Of a stretch of 64,000 bases of DNA, positions 17,677 to 26,035 are shown one piece after another; position 1 is the stretch's first letter; each line of letters opens with the position of its first letter. The notes under the pieces were generated by a model that had not been told where the DNA came from, did not search any database, and saw nothing but the letters and a program-made list of their open reading frames with translations. A program made the translations under genes and the position numbers. Source of the stretch: CAUSKK01 sp963532425. GTDB lineage: Bacteria; Pseudomonadota; Gammaproteobacteria; Cardiobacteriales; Cardiobacteriaceae. Where the stretch lies: NCBI GenBank assembly GCA_963532425.1, contig CAUSKK010000013.1, positions 7,190-71,189 of the forward strand, given 5' to 3'.

Positions 17677-18231
17677 CTAGGAATTGGGGGCGGCCAGAGC
17701 CTTTAGCCGTGCCACTAAGCCGGCGGCGCTGGCCTCCGCCCGGGCGCGAATGGTGGCCGCGTCGTAGAGGGCCGGCGAGGTGCCGTGGAAATAGAAGGGG
17801 TCCTGGTAGCGCATCTGGCAGTAATAGGCGGTCTGCTCCAGCGGTTTACACAGCTCGACGACACGGAAATGGGCGGCGCCATCGGCCCGGTAATCCTCGG
17901 CTGGCGCCCCAATGGTGATGCTGGGGAGAAAATCCTTGCCGCGCAGGGCGTCGCCGCCGCGGCCGTAGGCAAAGCCCAGGGTGAGCACCGAGTCGAAATA
18001 CTGCTTCAACAGCGCCGGCGGGCTGTACCAGTAGAGCGGGTATTGGAAAACGATGCTTTGGTGGCGCCGCAGCGCCGCCTGCTCGGCGGCCACGGCGATG
18101 CGGTAATCCGGGTATAGGGTGGCCAAATCACGGATTTCTAAATCAAGACCGCTGGCCGTTAGCACGTCGATGACCGCCCGATTCGCAATGGACTGGGCAA
18201 AATTGGGGTGGGCGAGAATGATGAGGGCCAT
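17677..18231 (-). CDS. NAD(P)H-dependent FMN oxidoreductase (flavodoxin_2, KefF/MdaB-like)
   Basis: 184 residues. The N-terminus MALIILAHPNFAQSIANRAV is the flavodoxin-like FMN-phosphate loop, and the segment VFQYPLYWYSPPALLKQYFD is the signature of the NQO1/KefF/MdaB group of two-electron quinone reductases. It probably detoxifies quinones. It diverges from an HxlR-family regulator across 75 bp, a common electrophile-response pairing. AGGAG precedes the ATG and lies inside a small inverted repeat. Confidence 0.88.
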   Translation of the reverse strand: MALIILAHPNFAQSIANRAVIDVLTASGLDLEIRDLATLYPDYRIAVAAEQAALRRHQSIVFQYPLYWYSPPALLKQYFDSVLTLGFAYGRGGDALRGKDFLPSITIGAPAEDYRADGAAHFRVVELCKPLEQTAYYCQMRYQDPFYFHGTSPALYDAATIRARAEASAAGLVARLKALAAPNS

Positions 18232-18233
18232 GG

Positions 18234-18249
18234 TTACTCCTGTAAGTAA
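18234..18249. promoter_or_regulatory. Possible HxlR operator
   Basis: The inverted repeat TTACT-N6-AGTAA lies between the divergent quinone-reductase and HxlR genes and covers the Shine-Dalgarno of the reductase. The TACT...AGTA shape resembles operators of YodB/HypR-type HxlR regulators. Part of the match is forced by the AGGAG binding site, so confidence is modest. Confidence 0.4.
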
Positions 18250-18306
18250 AGGCCGCGACTATAGGCCGGCCCCGCACCCCCCCACAAGAACTATCCCGGA
18301 GGATAC

Positions 18307-18684
18307 GTGAAGGAAATTAAGCCGGAATGCGCCAGCGAGCACTTTGCCCTTGGCACCAAGACCTACCCCTGCCCCCTAAGCCTGGCGCTGGATTTAATCG
18401 GCGGCCGCTGGAAGGCGGTCATCATCTACCACCTGCAGGGGGAGCCCCAGCGCTTCAACCAGCTGCAGCGGCTGCTGCCGGGGGTAACGGCGGCGGTGCT
18501 GAGCCGGCGGCTGCGCCAGCTGGAAGCGGACGGGCTGCTGCGGCGCACGGTTATGGGTCGCCGGCCACCGCTGCACTGTGAATACGCGCTGACGGCCTTC
18601 GGGCGCAGCGTGCTGCCGGCCCTGGCCGGCCTGCTGGCCTGGGGCAACGAAGTGGTGCGGGAACGGGGCCGCTGCGTGGATTAG
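18307..18684 (+). CDS. HxlR-family winged-helix regulator
   Basis: 125 residues from GTG 18307 with GGAGG upstream. The HxlR core is clear: CPLSLALDLIGGRWKAVIIY with the conserved N-terminal Cys, then RFNQLQRLLPGVTAAVLSRR and LRQLEADGLLRRTV. HxlR proteins often sense electrophiles or redox state through that Cys. The divergent flavoprotein is the most likely target. Confidence 0.93.
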   Translation: MKEIKPECASEHFALGTKTYPCPLSLALDLIGGRWKAVIIYHLQGEPQRFNQLQRLLPGVTAAVLSRRLRQLEADGLLRRTVMGRRPPLHCEYALTAFGRSVLPALAGLLAWGNEVVRERGRCVD

Positions 18685-18718
18685 GGTCTAAATACATACA
18701 GAAGAAGCGCTTCCTCGT

Positions 18719-18748
18719 TTGTAAATACCCCCCCTTATCCATTACAGT
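18719..18748 (+). promoter_or_regulatory. Candidate sigma-70 promoter of ggt
   Basis: TTGTAA (18719-18724), an 18-bp spacer and TACAGT (18743-18748), 26 bp before the ggt start. Upstream is one GAAGCGCTTC copy. Confidence 0.45.
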
Positions 18749-18774
18749 GAAAAGCCCCTAACCAAGGAGTTGTC

Positions 18775-20568
18775 ATGCGTAAATTAACCCTAATGATTCT
18801 CTGCGCCCTCGGCACCGCAGTGTTCGCCGGCCCCGGCACCGCCGTCGCCGAACCGACGGTTACGGCCAGCCCGACGCTGACCGTCAGCCCCACGGCCAGC
18901 CCCAGCCCGGCGGCGCAGGAGGCCATCTACTCGGATATGGCCATTCACCACCCGGTCTTCGCCCGCCACGGCATGGTCGCCAGCCAGGAGGCCCTGGCCA
19001 CTAAAGTCGGCGTGGAAATCCTCAAGCAGGGCGGCAACGCGGTGGACGCCGGCGTGGCCGTCGGTTTCGCCCTGGCCGTAACCCTGCCCCGGGCCGGCAA
19101 CATCGGCGGCGGCGGCTTCATGCTGATTTACGACGCGAAGACCGGTAAAACCATCGCCCTGGACTACCGGGAACGGGCGCCAAAGTTGGCTGACCGGGAT
19201 ATGTTTCTGGATAAGGACGGCAACGCGGTGGAAGAACTGTCCCGCTACCACGGCAAGGCGGTGGGCGTGCCCGGCACCGTCGCCGGCCTGCTGCAGGCTC
19301 TGGAGGAACACGGCACCATGAGCCGGGAGCAGGTGCTGGCGCCGGCCATCAAGCTGGCCGAGGAGGGCTTTCCGGTGATGCCGGGCCTGGCCGCGTCGCT
19401 GCAGGCCGGCCGGGAGCGGCTGCTGAAGTGGCCGAGCACCGCAAAAATCTTCTTCAAACCCGACGGCAGCCCCTACGGCGAGGGGGAAATTCTCAGGCAG
19501 CCGGAGCTGGCCGCCAGTCTGAAGCGCATTGCCGCCGAGGGTAGCAAGGGTTTTTACGAAGGGGAAACGGCGGAAAAAATCGTCAGAGCGGTGAAAGAGG
19601 CCGGCGGCGTCATGGAATTGGCCGATTTACAAAATTATCGGGCGCTGAATCGGGAGCCGGTGCGCGGCAACTATCGCGGCTATGAAATCGTCTCCATGCC
19701 GCCGCCCTCCTCCGGTGGCATTCACATCATTCAGATACTGAACCTGCTGGAGGGCTTCGACCTGAAGGCCAGCGGCCACAACACGGCCCAGACCATTCAC
19801 CTGCTCGCCGAAGCCATGAAGCTGGCCTACGCCGACCGGGCCGAGTACCTGGGCGACCCGGACTTCGTTAAGGTGCCGGCCAAGGGCCTGCTCAGTAAGC
19901 CATACGCCGAGCAGCTGCGGGCGCAGATTGACCCGACCCGGGCGCGGCCGGCCAGCGAAATCAAGCACGGCCAGCCCCAGCCCTACGAGAGCGACCAGAC
20001 CACCCACTATTCGGTGGTGGACAAGGACGGCAACGCCATTGCCAACACCTACACCCTGAACTTCAGCTACGGCGCCGGGCTGGTGGCCGAGGGCACCGGC
20101 ATTCTCCTGAATAACGAGATGGATGATTTTTCCGCCAAGCCCGGCGTGCCCAACGGCTACGGCCTCATCGGCGGCGACGCCAACGCGGTGCAGCCGGACA
20201 AGCGGCCGCTGTCCTCCATGAGTCCGACGCTGGTATTTAAGGACGGCAAACCGTTTCTGGTTACCGGTTCGCCGGGCGGCAGCCGCATCATCACCACGGT
20301 TACGCAGATTATTAGCAACGTCATCGACCACGGCATGAACGTGGCGGAGGCGACCAACGCGGTGCGCATTCACGAGCAGTGGCTGCCGGAGGAAATCCGC
20401 GTGGAAACGGGCCTGAGCGCCGACACGGTGAAGCTGCTGGAGGCCATGGGCCACAAGGTGGAACGGAAGGCAACCATGGGTTCGACCCAGTCCATTTTGA
20501 TTCAGCCGGAGGGACTCTACGGCAGCTCGGACCCGAGGATTGAAGATGCTCTTACCGCCGGTTACTAA
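18775..20568 (+). CDS. ggt: Gamma-glutamyltransferase
   Basis: 597 residues. The periplasmic enzyme cleaves glutathione and transfers gamma-glutamyl groups, and is activated by self-cleavage. A signal peptide (about 1-25) is followed by a Thr/Pro/Ser-rich stretch (TVTASPTLTVSPTASPSP), unusual at this point. The cleavage site is in SDQTTHYSVVDKDG; Thr409, by comparison with E. coli Thr391, becomes the N-terminal nucleophile. The glutamate-binding segments NNEMDDFSAKPG, PLSSMSPT and VTGSPGGSRI are intact. AAGGAG precedes the ATG. Its 3' end (EDALTAGY) is echoed twice downstream as non-coding repeats. Confidence 0.96.
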   Translation: MRKLTLMILCALGTAVFAGPGTAVAEPTVTASPTLTVSPTASPSPAAQEAIYSDMAIHHPVFARHGMVASQEALATKVGVEILKQGGNAVDAGVAVGFALAVTLPRAGNIGGGGFMLIYDAKTGKTIALDYRERAPKLADRDMFLDKDGNAVEELSRYHGKAVGVPGTVAGLLQALEEHGTMSREQVLAPAIKLAEEGFPVMPGLAASLQAGRERLLKWPSTAKIFFKPDGSPYGEGEILRQPELAASLKRIAAEGSKGFYEGETAEKIVRAVKEAGGVMELADLQNYRALNREPVRGNYRGYEIVSMPPPSSGGIHIIQILNLLEGFDLKASGHNTAQTIHLLAEAMKLAYADRAEYLGDPDFVKVPAKGLLSKPYAEQLRAQIDPTRARPASEIKHGQPQPYESDQTTHYSVVDKDGNAIANTYTLNFSYGAGLVAEGTGILLNNEMDDFSAKPGVPNGYGLIGGDANAVQPDKRPLSSMSPTLVFKDGKPFLVTGSPGGSRIITTVTQIISNVIDHGMNVAEATNAVRIHEQWLPEEIRVETGLSADTVKLLEAMGHKVERKATMGSTQSILIQPEGLYGSSDPRIEDALTAGY

Positions 20569-20690
20569 AGTAACCAATCGGCGCGAGCATCTCCCCCTGC
20601 GGGTGAAGATGCCCTTACGGCGGGTTATTAGCCCGCCGGCGGTCCTCTTCCCCTTTGGGTGAAGATGCCCTCACCGCCGGCCATTGAACC
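20542..20690 (+). repeat. Degenerate repeats of the ggt 3' end
   Basis: Three similar segments start with gaagatgc at 20542 (inside ggt), 20604 and 20661 and continue with cttacSgcSggtta-like sequence. Copies 2 and 3 are preceded by gcgggt/tttgggt. They are non-coding after the ggt stop. Confidence 0.75.
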
Positions 20691-20708
20691 CACGCTAAAC
20701 CTTGCCCG

Positions 20709-20730
20709 GCCCCCAATTCGGGGGCTTTTT
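20709..20730 (+). terminator. ggt terminator
   Basis: GCCCCC AATTC GGGGGC stem-loop followed by five T residues, 140 bp after the ggt stop. Confidence 0.88.
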
Positions 20731-20854
20731 CGTGGCCGCCGAGTGGTAAGCACTTTCGCACAGCGAAGCAGCAAGCCGACGGCGAACGACCGCTCCCCCT
20801 CCCGGCCGGCGCTGAACCGTGTCAAACTGCGCCCTTTTGCACCGGAGTATCGCC

Positions 20855-21946
20855 ATGACCTTGCAACTCAGCGCGCGCCACCGTCCCCGCTATGAACTGC
20901 TAACCTTCTATAAATTCGTGGATTTGCCCCCCCGGCTCCTGCCCCTGCTGGCCCAGGAACATCTGGATTTCTGCCGCGACATCGGCCTGCGCGGCCGGGT
21001 CTACCTGGGCAGCGAGGGCATCAGCGCCACCGTCAGTGGCAATCGCGGCCAAACCCACGCCTACCGCCTCTATCTACAGGCCTCACCCTATTTCCACGAC
21101 ATTGCCGACATCGACAGCAAGGCCAGTCCGGTGGACGGCCACCAGTTCCCGCGCATGAGCGTCAAGCTGCGCGAGGAAATCGTCGCCCTCGGCCACCGGG
21201 TAACGGCCGCCGAGGTGGAGCGCTTCCGCCGGGAAATCAGCCCGGGCGAATTCAAGGCAATCCTCGACGGCCCCGAGCGCGAGAACTACCTCATTCTCGA
21301 TATGCGCAACGACTACGAATACCGCCTCGGCCACTTCAAACACGCCCTGCCGGCGGGGACGGTGAATTTTCGCGAGGTGCCGGCGCTGCTGGAACGCTAC
21401 CGGCAACAGGCCGCCGGCAAGAAAATCATCTGGTACTGCACCGGCGGCATCCGCTGCGAGAAGGCGGCGGTGCTGGCCAACCAGCTCGGCGCCGGCGAGT
21501 TCTACGCCCTGCAGGGCGGCGTGGTGAAGTATGTGAACCAGTTCAACGATGGCAACTGGCTGGGCAATCTCTACACCTTCGACGACCGGGTCTCCACGCC
21601 GGTGGGCGACGAGCACACCCACCGCACCATCGGCCGCTGCTGCTACAGCGACCAGCCCAGCGACCACTGCGAAAACTGCCGCCACGCCCCCTGCAACGCC
21701 CATCTCATCGCCCGGCCGCGCGAGTACCGCCGCCACGGGGGCTTCTGCAGCGCCGAATGCTACGCCGCCGCCCAGAAGGACGGGCTGGTGCGGGTCGTGG
21801 CCTGGGACGATTTCGACTATCGCGCCGCCCGCCGGGCCGGCCGCTGGGACGAGCTGCGCGCCCATCTACAGAGTCTAGTGCCGGCCAATCTGCGCTGGCG
21901 CCACGCCCATTCCCAGCGGGAGGAGTGTCGCCATGACGATGGCTAA
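20855..21946 (+). CDS. trhO: tRNA uridine-34 hydroxylase, rhodanese-like (TrhO/YceA)
   Basis: 363 residues from ATG 20855 (MTLQLSARHRP), with GGAG upstream; the extension to 20819 has no binding site. TrhO hydroxylates uridine 34 in the tRNA anticodon wobble position. The N-terminal acylphosphatase-like part (YLGSEGISATVSG) is followed by a rhodanese domain with active-site loop WYCTGGIRCEKA. The C-terminal Cys cluster (CCYSDQPSDHCENCRHAPC and FCSAECY) is typical. It overlaps the RNA-ligase gene by 14 bp, so this tRNA-anticodon enzyme is translationally coupled to RNA-repair genes. Confidence 0.93.
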   Translation: MTLQLSARHRPRYELLTFYKFVDLPPRLLPLLAQEHLDFCRDIGLRGRVYLGSEGISATVSGNRGQTHAYRLYLQASPYFHDIADIDSKASPVDGHQFPRMSVKLREEIVALGHRVTAAEVERFRREISPGEFKAILDGPERENYLILDMRNDYEYRLGHFKHALPAGTVNFREVPALLERYRQQAAGKKIIWYCTGGIRCEKAAVLANQLGAGEFYALQGGVVKYVNQFNDGNWLGNLYTFDDRVSTPVGDEHTHRTIGRCCYSDQPSDHCENCRHAPCNAHLIARPREYRRHGGFCSAECYAAAQKDGLVRVVAWDDFDYRAARRAGRWDELRAHLQSLVPANLRWRHAHSQREECRHDDG

Positions 21947-22736
21947 TCCCGACGCCAGCCAGAAATACGGCCGCAGCCTGCACGCCCCCATCAGCCTGGG
22001 CACCACCTCCGACGACCGCTTCATGCCGCCGGGCTATCTGGCCAGCTTTGCCGATGAAGTGCTTGTCTTAACCGAGAAGTTAGATGGGCAGAACAACTGC
22101 CTCAGCCGCCTCGGCCTCTTCGCCCGTTCCCACGCCGCCCCCAGCGCCCTGCCCTGGGACCGGCCGCTGCGCGCCCGCTGGGAACGTATCCGCGACGACC
22201 TGGGCGACTGGGAAATCTTCGGCGAAAACCTCTACGGCGTGCATTCCATTGCCTACACGCGGCTGGAATCCTTCTTCTACGTCTTCGCTGTGCGCCAGCG
22301 GGGCCGCTGGCTCAGCTGGGAGGAGGTGAAATTTATCGCCGCCCTCTTCGACTTCCCCACGGTGCCGGAAATCCCCATCACCACCCCGCTGGCGTCGGTT
22401 CTGCAGGCCGCCCACGGCGAGGACGAGGCGCTGCGCCGCTGGCTCCATTTAAATCTGGGCCTGGACTGGACCGACTACGTGCAGACCGCCGGCCAGCTGG
22501 GCGGCCAGGACCCCCGGAGCGGCGCCCCGGCCTGTGAGGGGCTGGTGCTGCGGCGGGCGCGCAGTTTCCGGCAGAACGAGGGGCTCATTGCCGTGCAGCC
22601 CAACGAGTTCGACAGCCTGTTCAAGCTGGTGCGGGCCAGGCACATCAAGACCGATGAACACTGGACGCGCCACTGGCGGCCGGCCAAATTAATCGATTAC
22701 CAGCGTTACCACTGGGAGGCCCAGCAATATGAATAA
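21933..22736 (+). CDS. ATP-dependent RNA ligase (nucleotidyltransferase superfamily)
   Basis: 267 residues. The adenylating-ligase motifs stand in order: motif I TEKLDGQNN (Lys49 as the AMP-accepting lysine), motif III EIFGENLYG (about 94-102), motif IV CEGLVLR (about 201-207) and motif V FKLVRARH (Lys231). The gene encodes little beyond the catalytic domain, as in T4-Rnl2-like and related bacterial RNA ligases. It should seal 5'-phosphate to 3'-OH RNA ends. The start is ATG 21933 or ATG 21939, both inside the end of trhO. Its stop overlaps the start of the HD-Pnk gene by 8 bp, which supplies the end-healing steps. Confidence 0.85.
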   Translation: MTMANPDASQKYGRSLHAPISLGTTSDDRFMPPGYLASFADEVLVLTEKLDGQNNCLSRLGLFARSHAAPSALPWDRPLRARWERIRDDLGDWEIFGENLYGVHSIAYTRLESFFYVFAVRQRGRWLSWEEVKFIAALFDFPTVPEIPITTPLASVLQAAHGEDEALRRWLHLNLGLDWTDYVQTAGQLGGQDPRSGAPACEGLVLRRARSFRQNEGLIAVQPNEFDSLFKLVRARHIKTDEHWTRHWRPAKLIDYQRYHWEAQQYE

Positions 22737-23838
22737 ACCGGACTGGGCGGCGCTGACCGCCCGCCATAGCTGGCTGCGGGAACTGGCCACGGTACCGCAA
22801 GACCCCCTCTGGCACGGTGAGGGCGACGTGCTCACCCACACGAAAATGGTGCTGGAGGCGCTGCTGGCCCTGCCCGGCTACGAAGCGCTGCCGGCGGCTT
22901 CCCAAGAGGAATTGCGCTGGGCGGCCCTGCTCCACGACGTGGAAAAGCGCAGCACGACGAAGGAGGAGAACGGCCGCATCGTCTCGCCGAACCACGCCCG
23001 CCGCGGTGAATTCACCGCCCGCCGGCTGCTCTACGTGGACGAAGCGCTTCCCTTCGCCCGCCGCGAACGCATCTGTGCCCTGGTGCGCTGGCACGGGGCG
23101 CCGCTGTGGCTGCTGGACCGGCCCCGGCCCGAACGGCTGCTGGTGGCCCTGAGTCTGCGCTGCGACCTGAACGCCCTGGCCCTGCTGGCCGAGGCCGACG
23201 TGCGCGGGCGCCTTTGTCCCGACCAAAAGGAACTGCTGGAGCGGGTCGAACTGTTTCGCCTGCTGGCCGCGGAGGCGGGAGTGCTACAGGGCCCGGCCCA
23301 GTTCGCGACCCCGGCCGCCCGTTTCCACTATCTGAACCACGACGACAGCCCGCGCGACTACGTGCCCTATGACGATGGCCGTTCCTTCCCGGTCTGGCTG
23401 CTGAGCGGCCTGCCCGGCGTCGGCAAAGACCACTTTCTGCGTGAACACTGGGCCGGGCCGGTGCTATCTCTCGATAATCTGCGCCGGGCCGCCGGCATTG
23501 AGCCCACCGACAGGAAGGGCAACGGCCTCATCATTCAACGGGCCAAGGAGGAGGCCAAGCGGCTGCTGCGGGCGCGCCAGCCCTTCGCCTTTAACGCCAC
23601 CAACATCAGCGCCGAACTGCGCGGTCGCTGGCTGGAACTCTTTCACGCCTACGGCGCCGCCACGGAAATTCACTATCTGGAGGTGCCCTGGCGCCAGCTG
23701 CTGGCCCAGAACCGCAACCGGCCGCACCCGGTGCCTGAGGCGGTCATTGGCCAGCTGCTGGGGAAACTGGAACTGCCGCTGGCCGCCGAGGCGTGGCAGC
23801 TGCACTATCACGTCCGGGACGAGGAGCCATCATGTTAA
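22729..23838 (+). CDS. HD-Pnk: HD phosphohydrolase fused to polynucleotide 5'-kinase
   Basis: 369 residues, two domains. The N-terminal HD domain (about 30-125) shows His37, LLHDVEK (His69-Asp70), NHARRGE (His89) and RWHG (His122), the metal ligands of a 2',3'-phosphoesterase. The C-terminal P-loop kinase (about 220-369) has LLSGLPGVGKDHF (Walker A) and LSLDNLR, matching the Asp-x-x-Arg of polynucleotide kinases. The order matches the characterised HD-Pnk of Runella slithyformis, which heals 2',3'-cyclic phosphate and 5'-OH ends. With the upstream ligase this gives a complete break-repair set. Substrate (tRNA or other RNA) is inferred. Confidence 0.85.
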   Translation: MNKPDWAALTARHSWLRELATVPQDPLWHGEGDVLTHTKMVLEALLALPGYEALPAASQEELRWAALLHDVEKRSTTKEENGRIVSPNHARRGEFTARRLLYVDEALPFARRERICALVRWHGAPLWLLDRPRPERLLVALSLRCDLNALALLAEADVRGRLCPDQKELLERVELFRLLAAEAGVLQGPAQFATPAARFHYLNHDDSPRDYVPYDDGRSFPVWLLSGLPGVGKDHFLREHWAGPVLSLDNLRRAAGIEPTDRKGNGLIIQRAKEEAKRLLRARQPFAFNATNISAELRGRWLELFHAYGAATEIHYLEVPWRQLLAQNRNRPHPVPEAVIGQLLGKLELPLAAEAWQLHYHVRDEEPSC

Positions 23839-24016
23839 AAACTGCTGGAACCTTAGGACCGGCCGGCGCCGGGTGCGGACACCCTGGCCTTCCGGCCGCT
23901 GCCGGCGGCCCCGGGGCAACGATTGACCGAGCGCTTCGGCCCGGAGAAAATCGACGGCCTATTTTTACCCCCGACGGGGGCCTCCCCCGTCCCAACCCTG
24001 AGGAGACCCAGACCCC
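23839..24016 (+). other. Gap after HD-Pnk with hairpin
   Basis: 178 bp with no convincing gene. The HD-Pnk frame continues after its TAA and a TAG with a coding-like stretch (DTLAFRPLPAAPGQ, LTERFGPEKIDGLF), possibly a gene remnant. A perfect 8-bp inverted repeat (GACGGGGG-CCT-CCCCCGTC, 23973-23991) lies just before the ribosome binding site of the next gene and lacks a T run. Confidence 0.5.
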
Positions 24017-24301
24017 ATGAAACCTTCGGAACTGCTGGCCCGGCACCGGGCCGCCGTGCTTGACCTTATTGGTCGCTACCACTTCATCAACCCCCGGGTT
24101 TTCGGCCCGGACGACCCCGACGCCGCCCTGAATCTGAGCGTGGAGGGCAGCGCCAGCAGCTCGCTGGAGGGCTACGGCGAACTGGCCACCGAGCTGGAAA
24201 ATCTACTCGGTCGCACCGTCCATGTGGTGGTGGCCAACCATTTCACCGAGTTTCTGAGCGACGAGCAGCGCGCCGCCCTCGCCGCCGCCCGCCCTTTCTA
24301 A
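24017..24301 (+). CDS. Degenerate MNT-like nucleotidyltransferase
   Basis: 94 residues. The layout matches minimal nucleotidyltransferases (MNT, antitoxin-like): an N-terminal helix (LLARHRAAVLDLIGRYHF), then VFGPDDPDAALNLSVE and LATELENLLGRTVHVVVAN, which fit the fold's strand-helix pattern. However, the catalytic GSxxRG is replaced by GPDDPD and the DxD is lost (ALNLS), so it is probably inactive. The usual HEPN partner is absent. GGAG (about 24001) supports ATG 24017. It could still bind a partner or be decaying. Confidence 0.6.
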   Translation: MKPSELLARHRAAVLDLIGRYHFINPRVFGPDDPDAALNLSVEGSASSSLEGYGELATELENLLGRTVHVVVANHFTEFLSDEQRAALAAARPF

Positions 24302-24322
24302 CCTTCCATTAAGGAGATTTAT

Positions 24323-25963
24323 ATGTTGAAAAAAGTCCTGAGCCTGAGCCTGGCCCTGGCCCTCGGCGTCGCCGGTGCCGCCCCCCAGCTGGGCCGCCAG
24401 CTGCCGGCGGATACGCTGTTCTACGGCCATCTGCCCTCCCAGTGGCAGCTGCTGATGCTGCAGAGCGACCGCGACCCGGCGCCGCTGCAGGAGCAGTTCC
24501 AACGGCTGCGCCAGCAGCTCCTCAGCCTGGACAGTCTGCCCAGTCTGGAAAAGCTGCAACTGCCGCCGGCCCTGCTGCCGCTGCTGCGCAATTTCGCCGC
24601 CCAGAACAATGGGCCGCTGGAGCTGCTGATTCGCGAGAACCGGGACGGCCTCTATCTGGGCCTGACCCTGGAACACAAGGACCCGAAGCGCTTCGCCGCC
24701 CTGCTCGATGATTTTGCCGCCGTCATCAAGTCCAAGCGCGAGGGCGACGACCTGAAGGGCGAACTGAAGGTGAACACCGACCGCACCTGCTACCAGTTCA
24801 ACCCAGACAGCGGCGCCGTCCTGCTGGATTTCAACTGCCAGGGCGAATGGCAGCCCGCCGCCGAACTGCCCCTGGCCCAGGCGGCCACGAGGGTGGACGA
24901 CAAAGAATTGCTGCTCTGGTGGAGCAACCGCGACAACCGGCTGTTCCAGAGCAGAAACGATAGAAATGCCGAGCTGGACAAGTTTATGAGTCGCTTCGGC
25001 GCCGCCCAGCTGCACTACAGCCAGGACAAGGAATTGACCCTGAGCCTGCTCAATGCCAACCCGGACAGCTCGCCGCGCTGGCCCCAGGTCAGCCTGCCGG
25101 CGGACTTCCCGGTTACGGAGCAGCTGGAGATGGCGGTGGGCTTCCGGCTGCCGACGGCCGACCAGTGGCAGCAGCTGGCACCGGAGTTCTACGGCCAGCT
25201 GAGCCAGAGTCTGGAGAAATCCGGCATTGCCCCGGCGGACTGGAGCGCCGCCACCGCCGGCGACTGGGCCCTTATCAGCGACCGCAACGGGGTTTTCCTG
25301 CTCCAGCCGGCCGCCAACACCGCCGCCCTGGATAGGCTGCTGGACCAGCTGGTCGCCAAAAATTACCTGAGCCGGGAAAGTCTGGGCGGCGGCCTCCAGC
25401 ATCTGCATATCCAGTGGGGTCGCTTCCTGCCCGCCGACCAGGCCCTGGCCCTGAACCTGATGTTCCCGAGCCACCTCTACTACCGCGACGGCGACGGCCA
25501 CCGGCTCTGGGCCGATTTGCCCCAGATACTGCAGGAGCGCAAGCAGCTGAAGTTCACGAAGAAACTCGGCGACTACTTCGGCGGCGAACCGGCCCTGCTG
25601 GTGGCCGGCCTGCAGCTGCCCCAGCTGGCCCGGGACAGCTACTATCTGCGCCTGAAGTGGCTGCGGCTGTGGTCGGATTTGGGCACCCAGCCGGCGGCCC
25701 TGGCCGAACTGCCCACGGCGGCCACGCTGAAACTGCCGGAACGGTCGCCGCTGCGGGCCCGGCTCCAGCGCGACGAGAACGGGGGCAGCTACCATCTCAG
25801 CCTGAAACTGCCCAACGGCATCACCGACACCCTGGCCCTCTACCGCAGCAATGCCTTTATGACGGGCATGGCCGCCGCCATCGTGCTGCCGGCCTATCAG
25901 CAGTATGTGGAGAAGAGCAAGGCCAAAGCCGCCGCCCTCCAGGCCCAGTCGGCCGAAAAATAG
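24323..25963 (+). CDS. Secreted unknown protein with pilin-like C-terminal helix
   Basis: 546 residues. A signal peptide (LSLSLALALGVAGA, cut near residue 20) is followed by a long Leu/Gln-rich body opening QLPADTLFYGHLPSQWQ, in a style seen in DUF3352-like proteins. The C-terminus holds TGMAAAIVLPAYQQYVEKSK (about 514-533), which closely resembles the N-terminal helix of type IV pilins (AxxLPAYQxYxxRS) but sits at the wrong end. AAGGAG upstream supports ATG 24323. Function unknown; an envelope protein anchored by its C-terminal helix is plausible. Confidence 0.75.
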   Translation: MLKKVLSLSLALALGVAGAAPQLGRQLPADTLFYGHLPSQWQLLMLQSDRDPAPLQEQFQRLRQQLLSLDSLPSLEKLQLPPALLPLLRNFAAQNNGPLELLIRENRDGLYLGLTLEHKDPKRFAALLDDFAAVIKSKREGDDLKGELKVNTDRTCYQFNPDSGAVLLDFNCQGEWQPAAELPLAQAATRVDDKELLLWWSNRDNRLFQSRNDRNAELDKFMSRFGAAQLHYSQDKELTLSLLNANPDSSPRWPQVSLPADFPVTEQLEMAVGFRLPTADQWQQLAPEFYGQLSQSLEKSGIAPADWSAATAGDWALISDRNGVFLLQPAANTAALDRLLDQLVAKNYLSRESLGGGLQHLHIQWGRFLPADQALALNLMFPSHLYYRDGDGHRLWADLPQILQERKQLKFTKKLGDYFGGEPALLVAGLQLPQLARDSYYLRLKWLRLWSDLGTQPAALAELPTAATLKLPERSPLRARLQRDENGGSYHLSLKLPNGITDTLALYRSNAFMTGMAAAIVLPAYQQYVEKSKAKAAALQAQSAEK

Positions 25964-25988
25964 GCCCGGCATTGTTTTTGCGAAACCC

Positions 25989-26021
25989 GGGGAGCGCTGC
26001 GGCGCTTCCCTTAATTTTTTT
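25989..26021 (+). terminator. Terminator with degenerate motif arms
   Basis: GGGGAGCGC / GCGCTTCCC stem (one G-T pair) with loop tgcg, then ttaattttttt. The arms are half-sites of the GAAGCGCTTC family. Confidence 0.8.
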
Positions 26022-26035
26022 CACGAGGAATGACC

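Noticed and set aside
23839..24016. Small gene continuing the HD-Pnk frame
   Set aside because: Two stop codons precede it, no start codon or ribosome binding site serves it, and similarity to a known protein is not evident; kept only as a possible remnant.
24203..25972. 589-residue open frame on the minus strand
   Set aside because: It is antisense to the secreted protein with signal peptide and ribosome binding site, lacks domains, and is Gln/Gly/Val-rich in the manner of GC-rich shadow frames.
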